Below, one piece after another: positions 11,118-23,230 of a stretch of DNA of 64,000 nt. The stretch is from the NCBI GenBank assembly GCA_948567375.1, contig OX419756.1, positions 64,210,552 to 64,274,551 on the forward strand. The letters are read 5' to 3'. The translations under genes were made by a program, and so were the position numbers. Every line of letters begins with the position of its first letter. Position 1 is the first letter of the stretch. The notes under the pieces were generated by a model that worked only from the letters and a program-made list of their open reading frames with translations, searched no databases and was not told where the DNA came from. Source of the DNA: Lunularia cruciata (taxonomy: Eukaryota; Streptophyta; Marchantiopsida; Lunulariales; Lunulariaceae).

Positions 11118-12330
11118 CATATTCTCATCTATTTCATCCTCTTCATTGGAAGGGTGGATCCCGTAAGTGTTGGTTGAAGGAGTTTTGTGGCAAGATAGTA
11201 TCTATTGCATGTGTTCTCTCTTCAAAAGGTTTGTGGCATCTATGCACTGTTTTTCAATTTACCACTATGTGCCCATACTTTCCACAATGGATACAAAAGT
11301 TTGGAATGTCAAGGGTAGCATATTGGGTATTAGTGTCCTCCCTCTTGGGCATAGTTTACAAGAGATTTTGCCCCTAGCAGCAATGTTAACCAAATGTCTC
11401 TCTTGGGATTGTTGTGTTAAGTGAAGAGTTTGAAGACATTCCAACTTGATAAGGATATCTTCCATTTTAGTAGTTGTTGTTGTCGGAACCAATGTAGCTA
11501 TGGGAGCATGTAGTACCAAAGGTGTTATATGCACTATTGTAGGAGGTGCTATGGATATTGATTGCAATACCACATATGGGCATGGTGTGGTTGCAAAAGT
11601 TCTCCCATAAAAGTAGTTAGATTTTGAAAATCCTTGAGTGATAGCATATAGGTTATGCATTACACTACTCTTGAAGCCAAGTATAATAGAGCATGGATAT
11701 TGTAAGGCCATGTCCCATTTTTTTGAGCCCAATAGTATGCTTTTTTGAATGCTTGGGCTAGGGTTGTAGCTTTGTTGTAGATTAGCAACTTCTAAATATC
11801 CTCAAGTAGAGCATCTTTAAACCAATTGAGTGCAGTTGTAGGATCTAGAACCAATGTTATCATTGAAGATATATGTTGGAACCTTTTAATAAATGTTTGC
11901 ATGGTTTCATCATGTCCTCTACAAAGTCAGTTTATTTTTTCCTTAAGTTATTCTTGTTGTTGATGTGAGATGTATTCCTGTTATCCTTTTGCTTGTATCA
12001 ATGCATAGCTTGTTCTTGTGGTAGGGTTAAGGCCACTTAACCAATGTTGTGTGATGCCAATAAAACATTGGCCAATGTGTCATGCCATGGCAACATCATC
12101 CAAGATGTTTTGTGTTATGCAAAAAATTTCAAATATTTGGACAAACAACTTGAAATCTTCTTGTCCTATAAATTCTAGGCCATATGCAATTATTTCTTTC
12201 TTCGGCTATGGAAGCTATTGTAATTAGGGTAGCATGGACCATAGGTGTTGTAGGAGTGTATTCCATTGTAGGGTGTGAAGCTGATGTAGATGGTTGTCCT
12301 TGGGCAGAAGTACTTGCCATCAATGGGAAT
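11118..12330 (-). pseudogene. Decayed gag of a second LTR-element family
   Basis: On the minus strand, frames joined across several stops read as a retroelement gag. A segment near 12,180-12,060 (EIIAYGLEFIGQEDF) is followed by a capsid-like stretch near 11,920-11,740 (QTFIKRFQHISSMITLVLD, then ATTLAQAFKKAYYWAQKNG). A threonine/proline-rich linker (11,560-11,470) leads to a knuckle start near 11,296-11,260 reading PNFCIHCGKYGH, whose final cysteine is lost to a stop. It is unlike both gag copies at 1.7-4.5 kb. Its polymerase would lie to the left but is missing: the chromovirus LTR begins at once. The assignment rests on knuckle and layout. Confidence 0.55.
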
Positions 12331-12540
12331 GTTACTTGGTTTGGAAGTGATGCTTTCTTTGCATTTAATTGTTTGTCTATGGATGTAGGGGTATTATCTC
12401 CTCCAAGTTTAAAAATATCTTACTAGTGAGAGTGTGAGGTAATGCTTCCTCCAAACTAAAAAACACGATGGCTTTGTAGGGTGGCAATGAGTAGATAATG
12501 CTAGAGTGCATTGTAGAAGGAAGTGGAGATGATACACAAA

Positions 12541-12563
12541 TCAGCCGCCGGCGGTGCCAAAAT
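12541..12563 (-). other. Candidate primer site of the second gag family
   Basis: Minus strand reads TTTTGGCACCGCCGGCGGC directly after a sequence ending in TTGACA. It resembles the TGGCGCCG-type primer sites of some plant LTR elements and sits about 220 bp upstream of the minus-strand gag, so an LTR should begin at 12,564. Confidence 0.4.
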
Positions 12564-13440
12564 TGTCAATTGGGGTATCTCACCCCGTAGTGGAAGTGCA
12601 AGAGTGCTACAAGGGAAGCAATTGTAGAATCCTTACATGGCCGGCCATTTACATGGCATGGGGAGGTAATGTAGTTGGGGATCCCTAGCAAGTCATAGTT
12701 CTAATAAGGGAAGGGAATCCCCTTTAGACATTTACCATCAGGGACAATCCAAAGGTTTGTCACCTCTACAAACCTTTTGGCCTCCTTGGTATATCACTTA
12801 GAGCAAGTTTATTAATGTAGCATGGGCAAGGTTCTAGTAACATGGACTAGATATAGGATTAATGCAATGATCTACATAAGAGCACTGATTCCTCAACAAC
12901 CATTCATGCATTTGAGATCTTCAATCATATCATTAACATGCAGCTAAAAGAGAAGTGTAAAATTTTATATTAGCCTTGTGCATCATCAGTCCAAGGTTCT
13001 AAGTTCACAACACAATCTTTTGGGAGGAAGGATTCCAATCCCATAAGGCACTTTGTCAATCTCTTCCATAGGGGGTCAGTCTCCTTAATCTAAAATTCTT
13101 GGGAGACTTGAGAAACCCCTTAGCACTCTCTATTGGCCAAGATTAAGATTACTTCCCAAGGGAAGTGACTCCTCCCTTAAATACTAAATCCTAACCCTAA
13201 AAAGAATGTGTTAATCTACCTAAACCACTACACTAATTGCACCTATTTCTGCCTTAGCAATCTATGCCATAATAGCCAGTTTTCTCTTCACCCTTAGATG
13301 CTAAATGATTGTAACTTATCAACAATTCATTGAATAATTTAATTAATTTCATTCTAATTGTTAAACATTCTCCTAAATCTTCTTATCCAAAGATCTTTTC
13401 TTCTTGCATATCTTGTGTCAAACACTTTTGCCCCATGATA
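12564..13440 (-). repeat. Putative 5' LTR of second gag family, far end unknown
   Basis: Starts TGTCAATTGGGG immediately after the candidate primer site. No second copy is present to fix the other end, and no clear terminal repeat was found, so the right limit is arbitrary. Confidence 0.3.
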
Positions 13441-16400
13441 GTTTCAGGAATGGGAGATCTAGAACTCATTAGATTCAAATGAGATGCAAGATATATAAAG
13501 TAAGCAAGATAGCAAACATCTGGTTACATGATAATATAAATAAACCTAACATGGAAATGTTTCAAGAGTGAAACCTATATACCAGTAATGGACAAGTAGA
13601 AACCAAAAAATAGTGCATGTAGAGAAATAAAACTTACTTGATGAGCCAGATGAGAAAGATTCAAATAGATCAAAGTAGAAAAGTAATGTAGCAACTAGGA
13701 AATCAAAAGTCAAGGAAGATCTGTGAGTCAACCCAAGAGTATGAAATCACTCAAGGAACAAGGGAAGTAGAGTGAAGTGTTAGAGGAATGGATATAGATT
13801 ATATTGCAACATGTGCTATGAACACATGAGTCCTAAAATGCCAAAAATACAATGGGAATAGAAAGGCAATCATAATAGGCCTCCACAAAAGCACAAACAA
13901 CTTCATCAATTCCTAATGATATTCCAAAGTAGCTGGGAAAATGCAAGTACTCTTCATACCAAGTTTATGCTCAAGAGTGGTAAGAAAAAATCAATCCCTT
14001 AAGTGCCACTCAAAAGGATTAAGAATTTTGTAGAGAGAAATAGACTTAGACTTATGTGAGGCAATGTGAATTAGAGATGGCAAGTAGAACTTGTCATTAA
14101 TTGTCAGAAAGTGAAAAGGAGAAAACCAACCAAAAGAATCAAAGAAATCAAGATGAACTTGGCAATAGAATGAGGAAGTGCAAATAAACAATCAAAGAGA
14201 AGTAATTGAAATGTACTTGGTGAAGCCTTGAAACAAAAATAATGATTAGAAGAGATGCAAGCATAACAAGGCATAATTCTCCAATATAAGGGTTCAAAAT
14301 AAGAAGCTCAATAAGAATACAAGAGGTATGATCTAATCAAACACTGATGCATGGAAAGGAGCAAGCCAACTCAAAATGGAGAAGTAAGAAATACAAATCC
14401 AAAAGGGAAGAACCAACAAACAAACTAAAATGCAAGAAAAGTATGAGAATGTAAGCCTCAAAAGATGCAAGAGAGCCTATAGGGTGGGATGATATGTTAG
14501 TATATTGATAGTCTATAATGGCACATGTAAATATATGAATAGCATAACTACTCATAAGGTTTGAAAGAGAGTTTTGTAAAAAAATGTAGAAGGCATAGAA
14601 GGCCAACAATTAAGTATTGCAAATCATCTAAGAGCATTGAACCAGTATTGGGGCTAATTGATGAGATAAGAATCTACACAACTGAAGGGTGGACTAGAAA
14701 GTACATATCACTATTTCATGCATGTATTGTGTATGTTCATAAAGCATGAACAAATAAATCTCTAGTGGTGAGCATTTATATGGCACTTAAGTGATGAAGG
14801 TAAAAAATTTAAGGGTATTTTGATTAATCTTTAGTTAACATTCAAGGATATGTACTGAGTGGACTCTTCAAATTTTATCGTACATTTCATTTTTGTTGCA
14901 TTCTTGTGTTAGTTATATTTCCTTGAATTTTGTAAATTTATGGATTTATTTAAGATATATTCCATAATATAGCTCTATTTTGGCTAGTTCATTGTATGAC
15001 TCTGATTTGACCCCCTTTCAAATTAATTTCAATCTCCCTCACATTTATGTTTTATGATTTGTATAGTTTGGCACCTAGAGCTAAATAACAACGAGCGGTA
15101 TAATTTAATTTTTCTCCACTTCTAGGTTTTGAATTAAATTTCTTTCGTATGTTATAATAAATTTGGTTCTATTTGTCTAAATTTCTTTCTTATGTTGTAA
15201 TAATTTTATTTTTATTTGTCCAGAAATAGGAAGTTTCACTTTGATAAGGTTTGTTCAATGCCAAATAGGAGGGGCTAAAAGTATTTTTGATCTTTCTATA
15301 ACTTTTTTAACACATAAAAATGTATTCAGATAAATTAAGTTTTATAAAGTAAAGAGTATTGTTATCTACTTTTGCTTCAAGTTCAGTTTGGATCATTTCT
15401 CGGGTAATTTCATTAGAGGAATTTGGTCAATCTATGCAATATGTGTGAGACATACCAAATATCATTGGGGGTTTTAGATTCCAAAGTGACAGATTTCTAT
15501 GGGCATAGCACTAACATCCATAAAATTATTTGTGAATAGTTGTAAAAGTTTTGGAGTGAAAATAGAAGGGTCATGTACATCAATTTACGAGTCATGAAAG
15601 TGAATCACAAGGGAGTGGGGGTTTCAATTTTGAATGATTACAAGATAAATCAATGACTTCATTAGTGAAATCATGCATTAATACAATCACAAATTACACA
15701 GACTGAGGATGCAATAGACATATTAGAGAGTGACACTATGCATCTTAGCAAATGTGAGAATTAAAGTTGGGACAAAAACCATCCGCCAAGTTCAACATAG
15801 AAGATTTAAAGGTGCCACATTGAGCAAAAAGAGATGAATATAGATTTTGAAGATACATTTGAATTCTTCTCCCTCCTCCCATTTGCAGAGTGGTTAGATA
15901 CATTTGTGAAGTTTCAAAGGAGGTTGAGTCAAAACTATTACAAAACCATACCAGAAATTTTCATTAAGGTAGGTTCCTCATAAGAAGGCCAAATTCTAAG
16001 CAAAGCCACATTAGCACCAACAAGGCTGCGTTCTGGGATTTTAATCCAAAATGATGGCAACCAAATCTATGAGATTTGAGATAGAGAAAATAAGATCCAA
16101 AGTTTAGAAACCCAACATTAAAGAAAGGAATGCAAACTAAGAAAAAATTTCAACTCCCTAAATGACTCCAGTATCAAGAGAGAAATGTGCTTATACCTTT
16201 ATCATCTTGTCCTATGACATTTTCATGTGGAACAAAAAAAATTTCAAACATTGATTCATATTGGAGATGAGAAATAAGCCAAGAAGAAGCAATCTACATA
16301 AGCAATAGATGAACCATCCATGGTTATCAATCTAAATATAAGTAGAATGGAGAGATCATTTCTGAGGATCAATGGCACCAAAAATTATGATATTTTCATA

Positions 16401-16838
16401 AAGAAGAGATTATGATATAGGTTCATGGATACCATAATATCTATAGGAGGTGGTGGAGTTAATGAGCCAAGTATGAAACCAAGCTCCTATAGACCTAAAC
16501 TGATAGTTTAGTTGGAAAACACAAACTGAATTCTTTTGTCCGTACATGTGATATGGACAAAGGAGATTTATTAAATGATGAGCTTGATACATCCTCTTGG
16601 CTACTTTCCAAACAATCATGTGCATTCAATATGACGGATTAGCAGTTCTAAACTTATGGTTCTTTGTTAGATCACTTGCACTAATGAATAAATTGACATA
16701 TTGTAACCATAAGGAACTGCACAACCATTAAAAGAACAAGAATGAGTTGAATGAAAAAAAGTATGAATTTCCATGCAAGAACTAGATTCTTATTCTATCA
16801 TGCAGTATATGTGGTGAATGAATTGATAATTCCATGAA
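13441..16838. other. AT-rich intergenic DNA, nothing assigned
   Basis: No open frame longer than about 90 codons and none with a recognisable domain. Minus frames at 13,991-14,191 and 14,337-14,609 are cysteine/phenylalanine-rich translations of purine-rich DNA. Probably very old transposon remains. Confidence 0.4.
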
Positions 16839-17051
16839 TTGGAAACCTTACACAATTTTGTAGACAAATTGAGTTCCCTTCACATGGATGTTAAACATGC
16901 CATAGTCATCACCATCTATGAGTGGATGAAGAAAATAGAGAATTACTTTGAATTCATTGAGCTCCAACCTACAGATGTTTGTTTTGTTTTCTATTTATTT
17001 TATGTTGAATTTGAGCACAAAAAAATTACTTTCATAATTGCTACTCTTTAA
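16839..17051 (+). pseudogene. Isolated gag fragment
   Basis: A 70-codon frame contains EWMKKIENYFEFIELQPTD, matching the pattern of the retrotransposon gag N-terminal segment (W, two helices, then a T/P-D turn before the capsid helices). The following WW block of the family is absent, and no neighbouring frame continues it. Confidence 0.4.
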
Positions 17052-20000
17052 TTGGCCAACAAAACTCCAAAAAATTTAGCACTCCTGAGCGTATTGAATT
17101 CTACAATGAAATACAACATAATGTTACAAGCATATCTATCACCTACACAAGAAATTTAATGTACCATCTTCCTTGCCTTCACTCCAAATAGTATACACTT
17201 CACTTCATTGTAGATCTGAAAGTCATTATGCATCTCTCCTTATGCCTATGAATTTCATCATCTACACAAAAAATTTAGTGTATTGTCTTCCTCGTTGCTT
17301 TCACTATCAACTTCACTCCAAACTATATCCAACTAAGAGTCATTGTACATCTCACTCTACATTCTTTTGTGAATATATTTTACTATTTTGTTTTGGAATT
17401 GTAAACAAGCACTAGTGTGTGGCATTCAAATCATCCATCTATCACTAAACTCCAATGATGATGTCATCCATAGCACTGTGAATTGTGAAGCATCCATAGC
17501 CCATAACTATGCACCAAGAATAAGGATGAGTATAGAGATATGCATAAAGGATAGAAAATGAATGATGGATTTAGTCTTTTCATTTCATAAAACTTTGTAC
17601 CTCACAATCACACACATTTCAGATTTAAGTGATTAATGTGGTACTGAGTCTCCTTTAATATTTACAATAATCCCGTAATGATAAAAACTCATTGGTCATA
17701 ATTTTGGCTATATCAAGAGCCCCCATCAGTTTCACTTGTACCTTCTATCTCCCAACACATAAAGAGTATATAGATTACACACAAAAGTTATTATGAATTT
17801 CTTGGGGACCCATAAAGGCTATATTTGAAACACCCCTCTCCCATTAAGGAGTTTCAAGAATATAAAGCATGGATATTTATGTGCATCATAAGGATATTCA
17901 TAAATTCAAGTAGCCATAAAGTGGAAAGCACCCAAGAACTAAATCCTTCATAAAATCTTTTATGGTAAAAAATCAGCAAGTGTATTCAATTATTAAAATT
18001 TTATGGGGAATTAGGTGCACTATTACACATATGAGGGAAGAAGAATTATAGTGATAGCTTGCCACATGGAACAATGGTCATAATACTTATTGTAAAATTT
18101 TGAAATCTACACATCCGACCCCTTTGAGTGAGAGTGTGGAAAGTACATACTTGCAAATATGTTTAATGTGGAAAATTCCCTCCAATAAGAGAGTATTTCT
18201 CTTGCCTTTGAATCCACATGTAAGCAATTTCTTGTGGAGACCCAAAACTCTTTTTGAATTCATGTGCAAGCAATTTGACATGGAGAGACACTAAGAATAG
18301 TGGAATGTTGGCATAGCAAATGAGTGAAAGGACATGAGAGTTAAGATGAATTTGAGCTTGGCGGCAAGAAAATGAAGGATACAATGAAGAGTAGTGAACT
18401 TCTTGGGGTTGAAAACATAGAATGCTCCCCCTTTTCAAACCATATTCCCAAGTCTTATCCCATTTTTTAGTCAAAAGAATCTCTTTGTAAGACACATAGG
18501 GAGCTATTAAGAATGGTCTAATAAATTTGTTCTCCTTCACTTTTGTCTTCAATGAGCAAAGGTAAAGTAGATGAAGATAGGTTCATGATGATCACATGTC
18601 ATTACTCTTAGATTTTAGATTATCTCAATGATCCAAATGTATTTTGCACAAATTCATGGTGTGAGTTGCAAGAAAATAGTCCAGAAAAGCAATGCCTTTA
18701 GTTATATGACTACATATTTGGTTTGGCATGGTAAAAGCTTTCCACTATTGATTGACATGAGGCAAATTATACAAAAAATGGGGATGATATGTGAAATCAT
18801 AAAGGGAGGCATGAGATTGGAGTGATAAAAGCATGGGATAAGGTCTAACTGACAAAGAATATTGCCATGGATGGAGAAAACTTTATTACAAACTAAATCA
18901 TCTCTTCTTTCATTTTTATAGGATGGATGATATGTTTGGAGTGAAAACATCTTTCTTCTCACTCTAGTAAGCATGGTTGGAGAAAGAGATGGATATAAGT
19001 GAAGGTGTGGAGGATAGAGATGATGACTATATTTTGCAGAAAGATATTCCTATGTTTAGTGCTTCACAAGTTCTATTGCACCATGTGCACAACTCAACTC
19101 CTTCATTTATATCAAGCACACAATAAGGAGGCAAGATAGGTGGAGAAGAGGAATGCTAGTTAGAGGAAGAAATGAAATGAAATGAAGGCTTGATTGGCAA
19201 GATAAAATACAACTTTGGATGTAGATGAGATTCCACAAGGAGAGAAAGATATTGATGGAACAACTTCAATCATGGAGGAAGATGGAATCCAATGAGGAGA
19301 GAAAGATTCATCAATAGACGGGATTCAAGAAGGAGAGAGAAATGAAGACAAAGGGGGCAAATAAAGGAGAGTTTCAAAAGTGTCTTCTAAGATATTACCC
19401 ATAGTAGCTTTTTTATTGGATTTATCAAAGATTATTGCATTAAATCATAAATAGTGGAATCTACAAAGAGATGTAAATTAGCTTAAATTTAAGCTTTGAG
19501 CTTGAGAAAGCTTGAGAAAATGAAAGTGAAAGTGGAGGCAGCAAAGAGAACAATAATTGAAATAGAAAAATTAAAAGTGAAAGCCCATGGGAGTTTTAGT
19601 GAAGAGAAAGGAAATCTAAAGCTTAGAAATGGAGATTCAAGAAATGGAAATGTTTGCAAGATATAGGATTAGGAGTTGGTGAGTGTAAGAAAAACTCCCA
19701 AGGATGTATGACTTTACTTCTTGCTTATCTTGAGTTTCATCTTCACCATCTTCATTCCTATGACCCAAAATTCCTAGTTCCCAAGTATACACATTCTAGA
19801 AGTGCAAATGACAAAAAGAGTGAGGATATTTTTATGTACTTCAGAATTTATTTGTATCTTTCCATGTTCAACAAAATATAAATTTGTATTAAATTATAGA
19901 AGCATCAACTATCATTTTCACTTTCATTGTTATCAATGTATTCTACTAAAGTCACAAATTTCTTTGTCACCAATGTATTTGGCTAAAGTGCGGATGCACA

Positions 20001-20200
20001 AACCATCACTTCAAAATCATATATTCAATGTTATTTGAAAGTAGAAACTCCTTGAATGAAACCTCAACTCAAAACATGCTAAGAAATGGAGGTTCAAATT
20101 TGTTTTGATAATGGCACCATCATGTACAGAATCTGAGTAGATTTTAGTGGGCATTGGTGGGTGTTTGTGGCGGTTGGTGGGTGCTAGTTGGTAGTTGTGA
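17052..20200. other. AT-rich intergenic DNA, nothing assigned
   Basis: Purine-rich blocks (19,000-19,640) alternate with AT-rich DNA. The longest minus frame (18,163-18,552, 129 codons) has no domain I recognise. I see no LTR pair, RNA gene or terminal repeat. Confidence 0.4.
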
Positions 20201-20365
20201 GAATAAACATATACACAAAGAAGGTTTACTTGCAAAACACAAAATTTAAGAACTTGTGCAAACTTGAGAAAAAATATGCACATCTAACTATTGAGAATAA
20301 ACATATGCACTATCAAGGTTTGCTTGTAGAACACAAACTTGAACTTGCACAAACTTGAACAAACT
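20201..20365 (+). repeat. Degenerate direct repeat, about 92-bp period
   Basis: Two related units begin GAGAATAAACATAT at about 20,201 and 20,293. Both continue through a TTGCTTGYARAACACAAA-like segment to ACTTGWGCAAACTTGA. Confidence 0.5.
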
Positions 20366-22620
20366 TTGGCTCATAAATAACATAACCTTAAACTTGTGCA
20401 AACATCTTCCTCTCCTCTCCTTGCTTCCTCTTTGTCTTGTTCCCAATTTCACTCTTAACATCTCTCTTCTCTATTTTACTTTCAGTCTCCAAAAGTCTTT
20501 TTTCTTGAATCCTCTCTCCCAAGAAAGATCTCTTCTCAAATCTAGACGCATAAAGTGAGTAGAGAGATTGTGCTTTTTGATATGAATTTGTACCTCTAAA
20601 TCCCTAAACCCCCTCTTGGTAGAAGCTCTCTTACTCTCCTCCACCCTCAATCTCAAATCTTGATGAATGACTGAAATTTGAAACAAAACATTCATTTAAA
20701 TGTGCTCAAAGTGCCCTTTCAAAACACCACTCTTCATTCATGAGAAGGAGCAACTAATAAACTACAAGAATTTAAACATATTTTTTGGGGCCCGACTGCT
20801 ATATCTCACCCAACACCAAATGGACACCATAATACATCAGCCTCACATGAGCACTAATGACCTTACTTGAGCATCCATGACCTTACACAAGTACCTTCCA
20901 ACGCACATGAGCAGTGACCAAAGCCAACAACATGACCCTAAACCTTCCAATATCATCTTACCAGCACAAGCAAGCACTTGCAAACATAAACAAGCACCTA
21001 TAAACATTTCTACACATTTAGTGAATATACCTAGACATTCAAATATATAACACAAATTCAAATAAATATGTGTTGAACACATTTCAATAGTACAACTAAA
21101 AAAATAAATTCATATATTGAAAATTTTACACATAGTCATGCATAAATGTATTGATCATGATCACATTTCATACATCTTCCTAATACTACTACTAACCACA
21201 CCTCATATATTTTACAAAAGGCTCCCAATGTTTTATTCTCATTCACATTCATCAATCTTGGGTGTGGAGATTAATACAATGGACCATAACTATATTTCTG
21301 GTTTCCTCCCTATCTTTCTCTTTACCTTGGATATTTATAGTTATAGCAAGGTAAGAGGATGTTTTGAATCTTTACTTTTTACATCAAGAAATGAAATTTC
21401 CATTTCTTCAATGAAATCTCCATCCTCTTTTGTACATATGTAAGATCTATTGATTATGAAGGACTATACATATGCTAATCCACCTCAACAAGTATACATT
21501 TTTACTAGGGTTTTTAAGCTGAAATCTTAATTCTCAAAGTGAATGCCATCTAGCTTTTAGCACTCCTAAAGTTGCTTCTCCTTTGACCATGCTTGCTTGA
21601 AAGATGGCATTAAATGATTCATTGGAACATAACTGGACTTTCCAAGGAGATATTGATCAGTTTCTAAATGATCAGAGGCTCCTCTTTGGTTCAATTCAAT
21701 CCATAGAGGGGGCTACTTTAAATATTCCATGTCATGATCCGGGCATTCCTACACTTACAATTCAAAACATTAAAGATTCAAAACACCACAATTACAACAA
21801 GCATTTAGAAAAAACAAGCATTTGAAAATATAATCCAACAACCATGGATATATTAGTTGCTACTGCAACACAACACTCTAATATTGATTGTAACAATATT
21901 CTCATTATCAAATTTCCTTCGTGGCAACCAAGTGTGCACTATCATTGAATTTAAGCAAAGAGGGACTCAAATGCCAAAAACACACCCATGAATTTATATC
22001 ATACATAATCATATACACTTACCCCCCGTGAATTGAATTATTCAGCTTTTATCATTGTATATCACTTGTCTATTAATGGAATAAGAGCCCTTAAGACTAA
22101 AATACAATTCCTCGTCAATAGATGGTTTGGCAGAGAGCCAAAACAAAGTGCTATCCACCAAACCCATATATCCTAGAAAATCTTTTAGAGCAAATGTGGA
22201 TGAATCCTCCTTCTCTCATCCTTGTTTTGCCACCCTACCTCCTTCCTCATAATTGATAAGACGGCTATCACAATTCTCTTATTGAATATAATTGTTGATC
22301 CTGCACTCTTTTCCCATATATTCAAGCTTTGGCTACACAAGCCCCATTTCCATGGTACCCAAATCAGTCCAATGCAAGGGCTAATTGGATCTACATTCTT
22401 CCTATATGTTTTCTTGAACACCTTATGATCTTTACTAAAATCTACTAGCACATGAAAAAAAGCCAATGTCTCTTTTAGTGAGCTGCCTAATCACTTTTGG
22501 ATCAAGATCTCTAAAATAATTTATCATAAATTCAAAAATTTGGGTAAAAGAGATTCAAGATATCTGACTCTAAGGTATGATTGAACAACAATAACATAAA
22601 TAGCAACACAACTTTCTTTT
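20366..22620. other. Intergenic DNA, nothing assigned
   Basis: Frames at 21,117-21,443 (+, 108 codons), 21,604-21,825 (+) and 22,185-22,466 (-, 93 codons) have no recognised domain, no splice-joined partner and no homologous second copy here. Confidence 0.35.
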
Positions 22621-22622
22621 GT

Positions 22623-23230
22623 AAACCTCAAGGTATGACGATCAAATATGAGATTGTGGAAGGAGGAAGTCAAAAGTTGAATATCAAAGCAGAAGTCTGT
22701 AGCTTGATGCCCACGGATCAAGATGAGGTTGATTGTCAAGAAAGATTCATGTGGGAATCAAATGTCAAAGATTTGGTTGAGGATTAAAAAGAGAGAGGCT
22801 TTGCAAAGATCGTATGTCAAGAAGGAAGCCCAATGTAATCAAGTGTCAAAAACAGAAACTAGAGGAGTATAATCAAATATCAAAAACAGAAACTAGAGGT
22901 CGATTGGGGATTACAAAATGAAAGCCTGTGCAAAAGAAACCTCAAGGTATGATAGTCAAAGACGAGATTGAGGAAGGAGGAAGCCAAAAGTCAAATGTCA
23001 AAGCAAACGTCTACAACTTGATGTCAACCGGTCAAGATGAGGTCTATTGTCAAGAAAGAAGCCCGTGGTAATCAAATGTTAAAGATTTTTTGGAGATTTA
23101 AACAAGAGAGCCTTTGCAAGGACAGTGTGTCTAATTAGGAAACTCACTATAGTCGAATGTCACTATAAAGACAAAAACTAGAGGTCAATTGAGGATTACA
23201 ACAAGAGAGCATGTGCAAAGAGGGATAGGG
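22623..23230 (+). repeat. Two-unit degenerate repeat, about 314-bp period
   Basis: AAACCTCAAGGTATGA starts at 22,623 and again at 22,937. Both units continue in parallel through GAGATTG-GGAAGGAGGAAG, a GTCAAGAAAG block and a GGATTACAA-AAGAGAGC-TGTGCAAAG end. Unit 1 also holds a 29-bp internal duplication (CAAAAACAGAAACTAGAGG at about 22,847 and 22,881). Confidence 0.65.
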
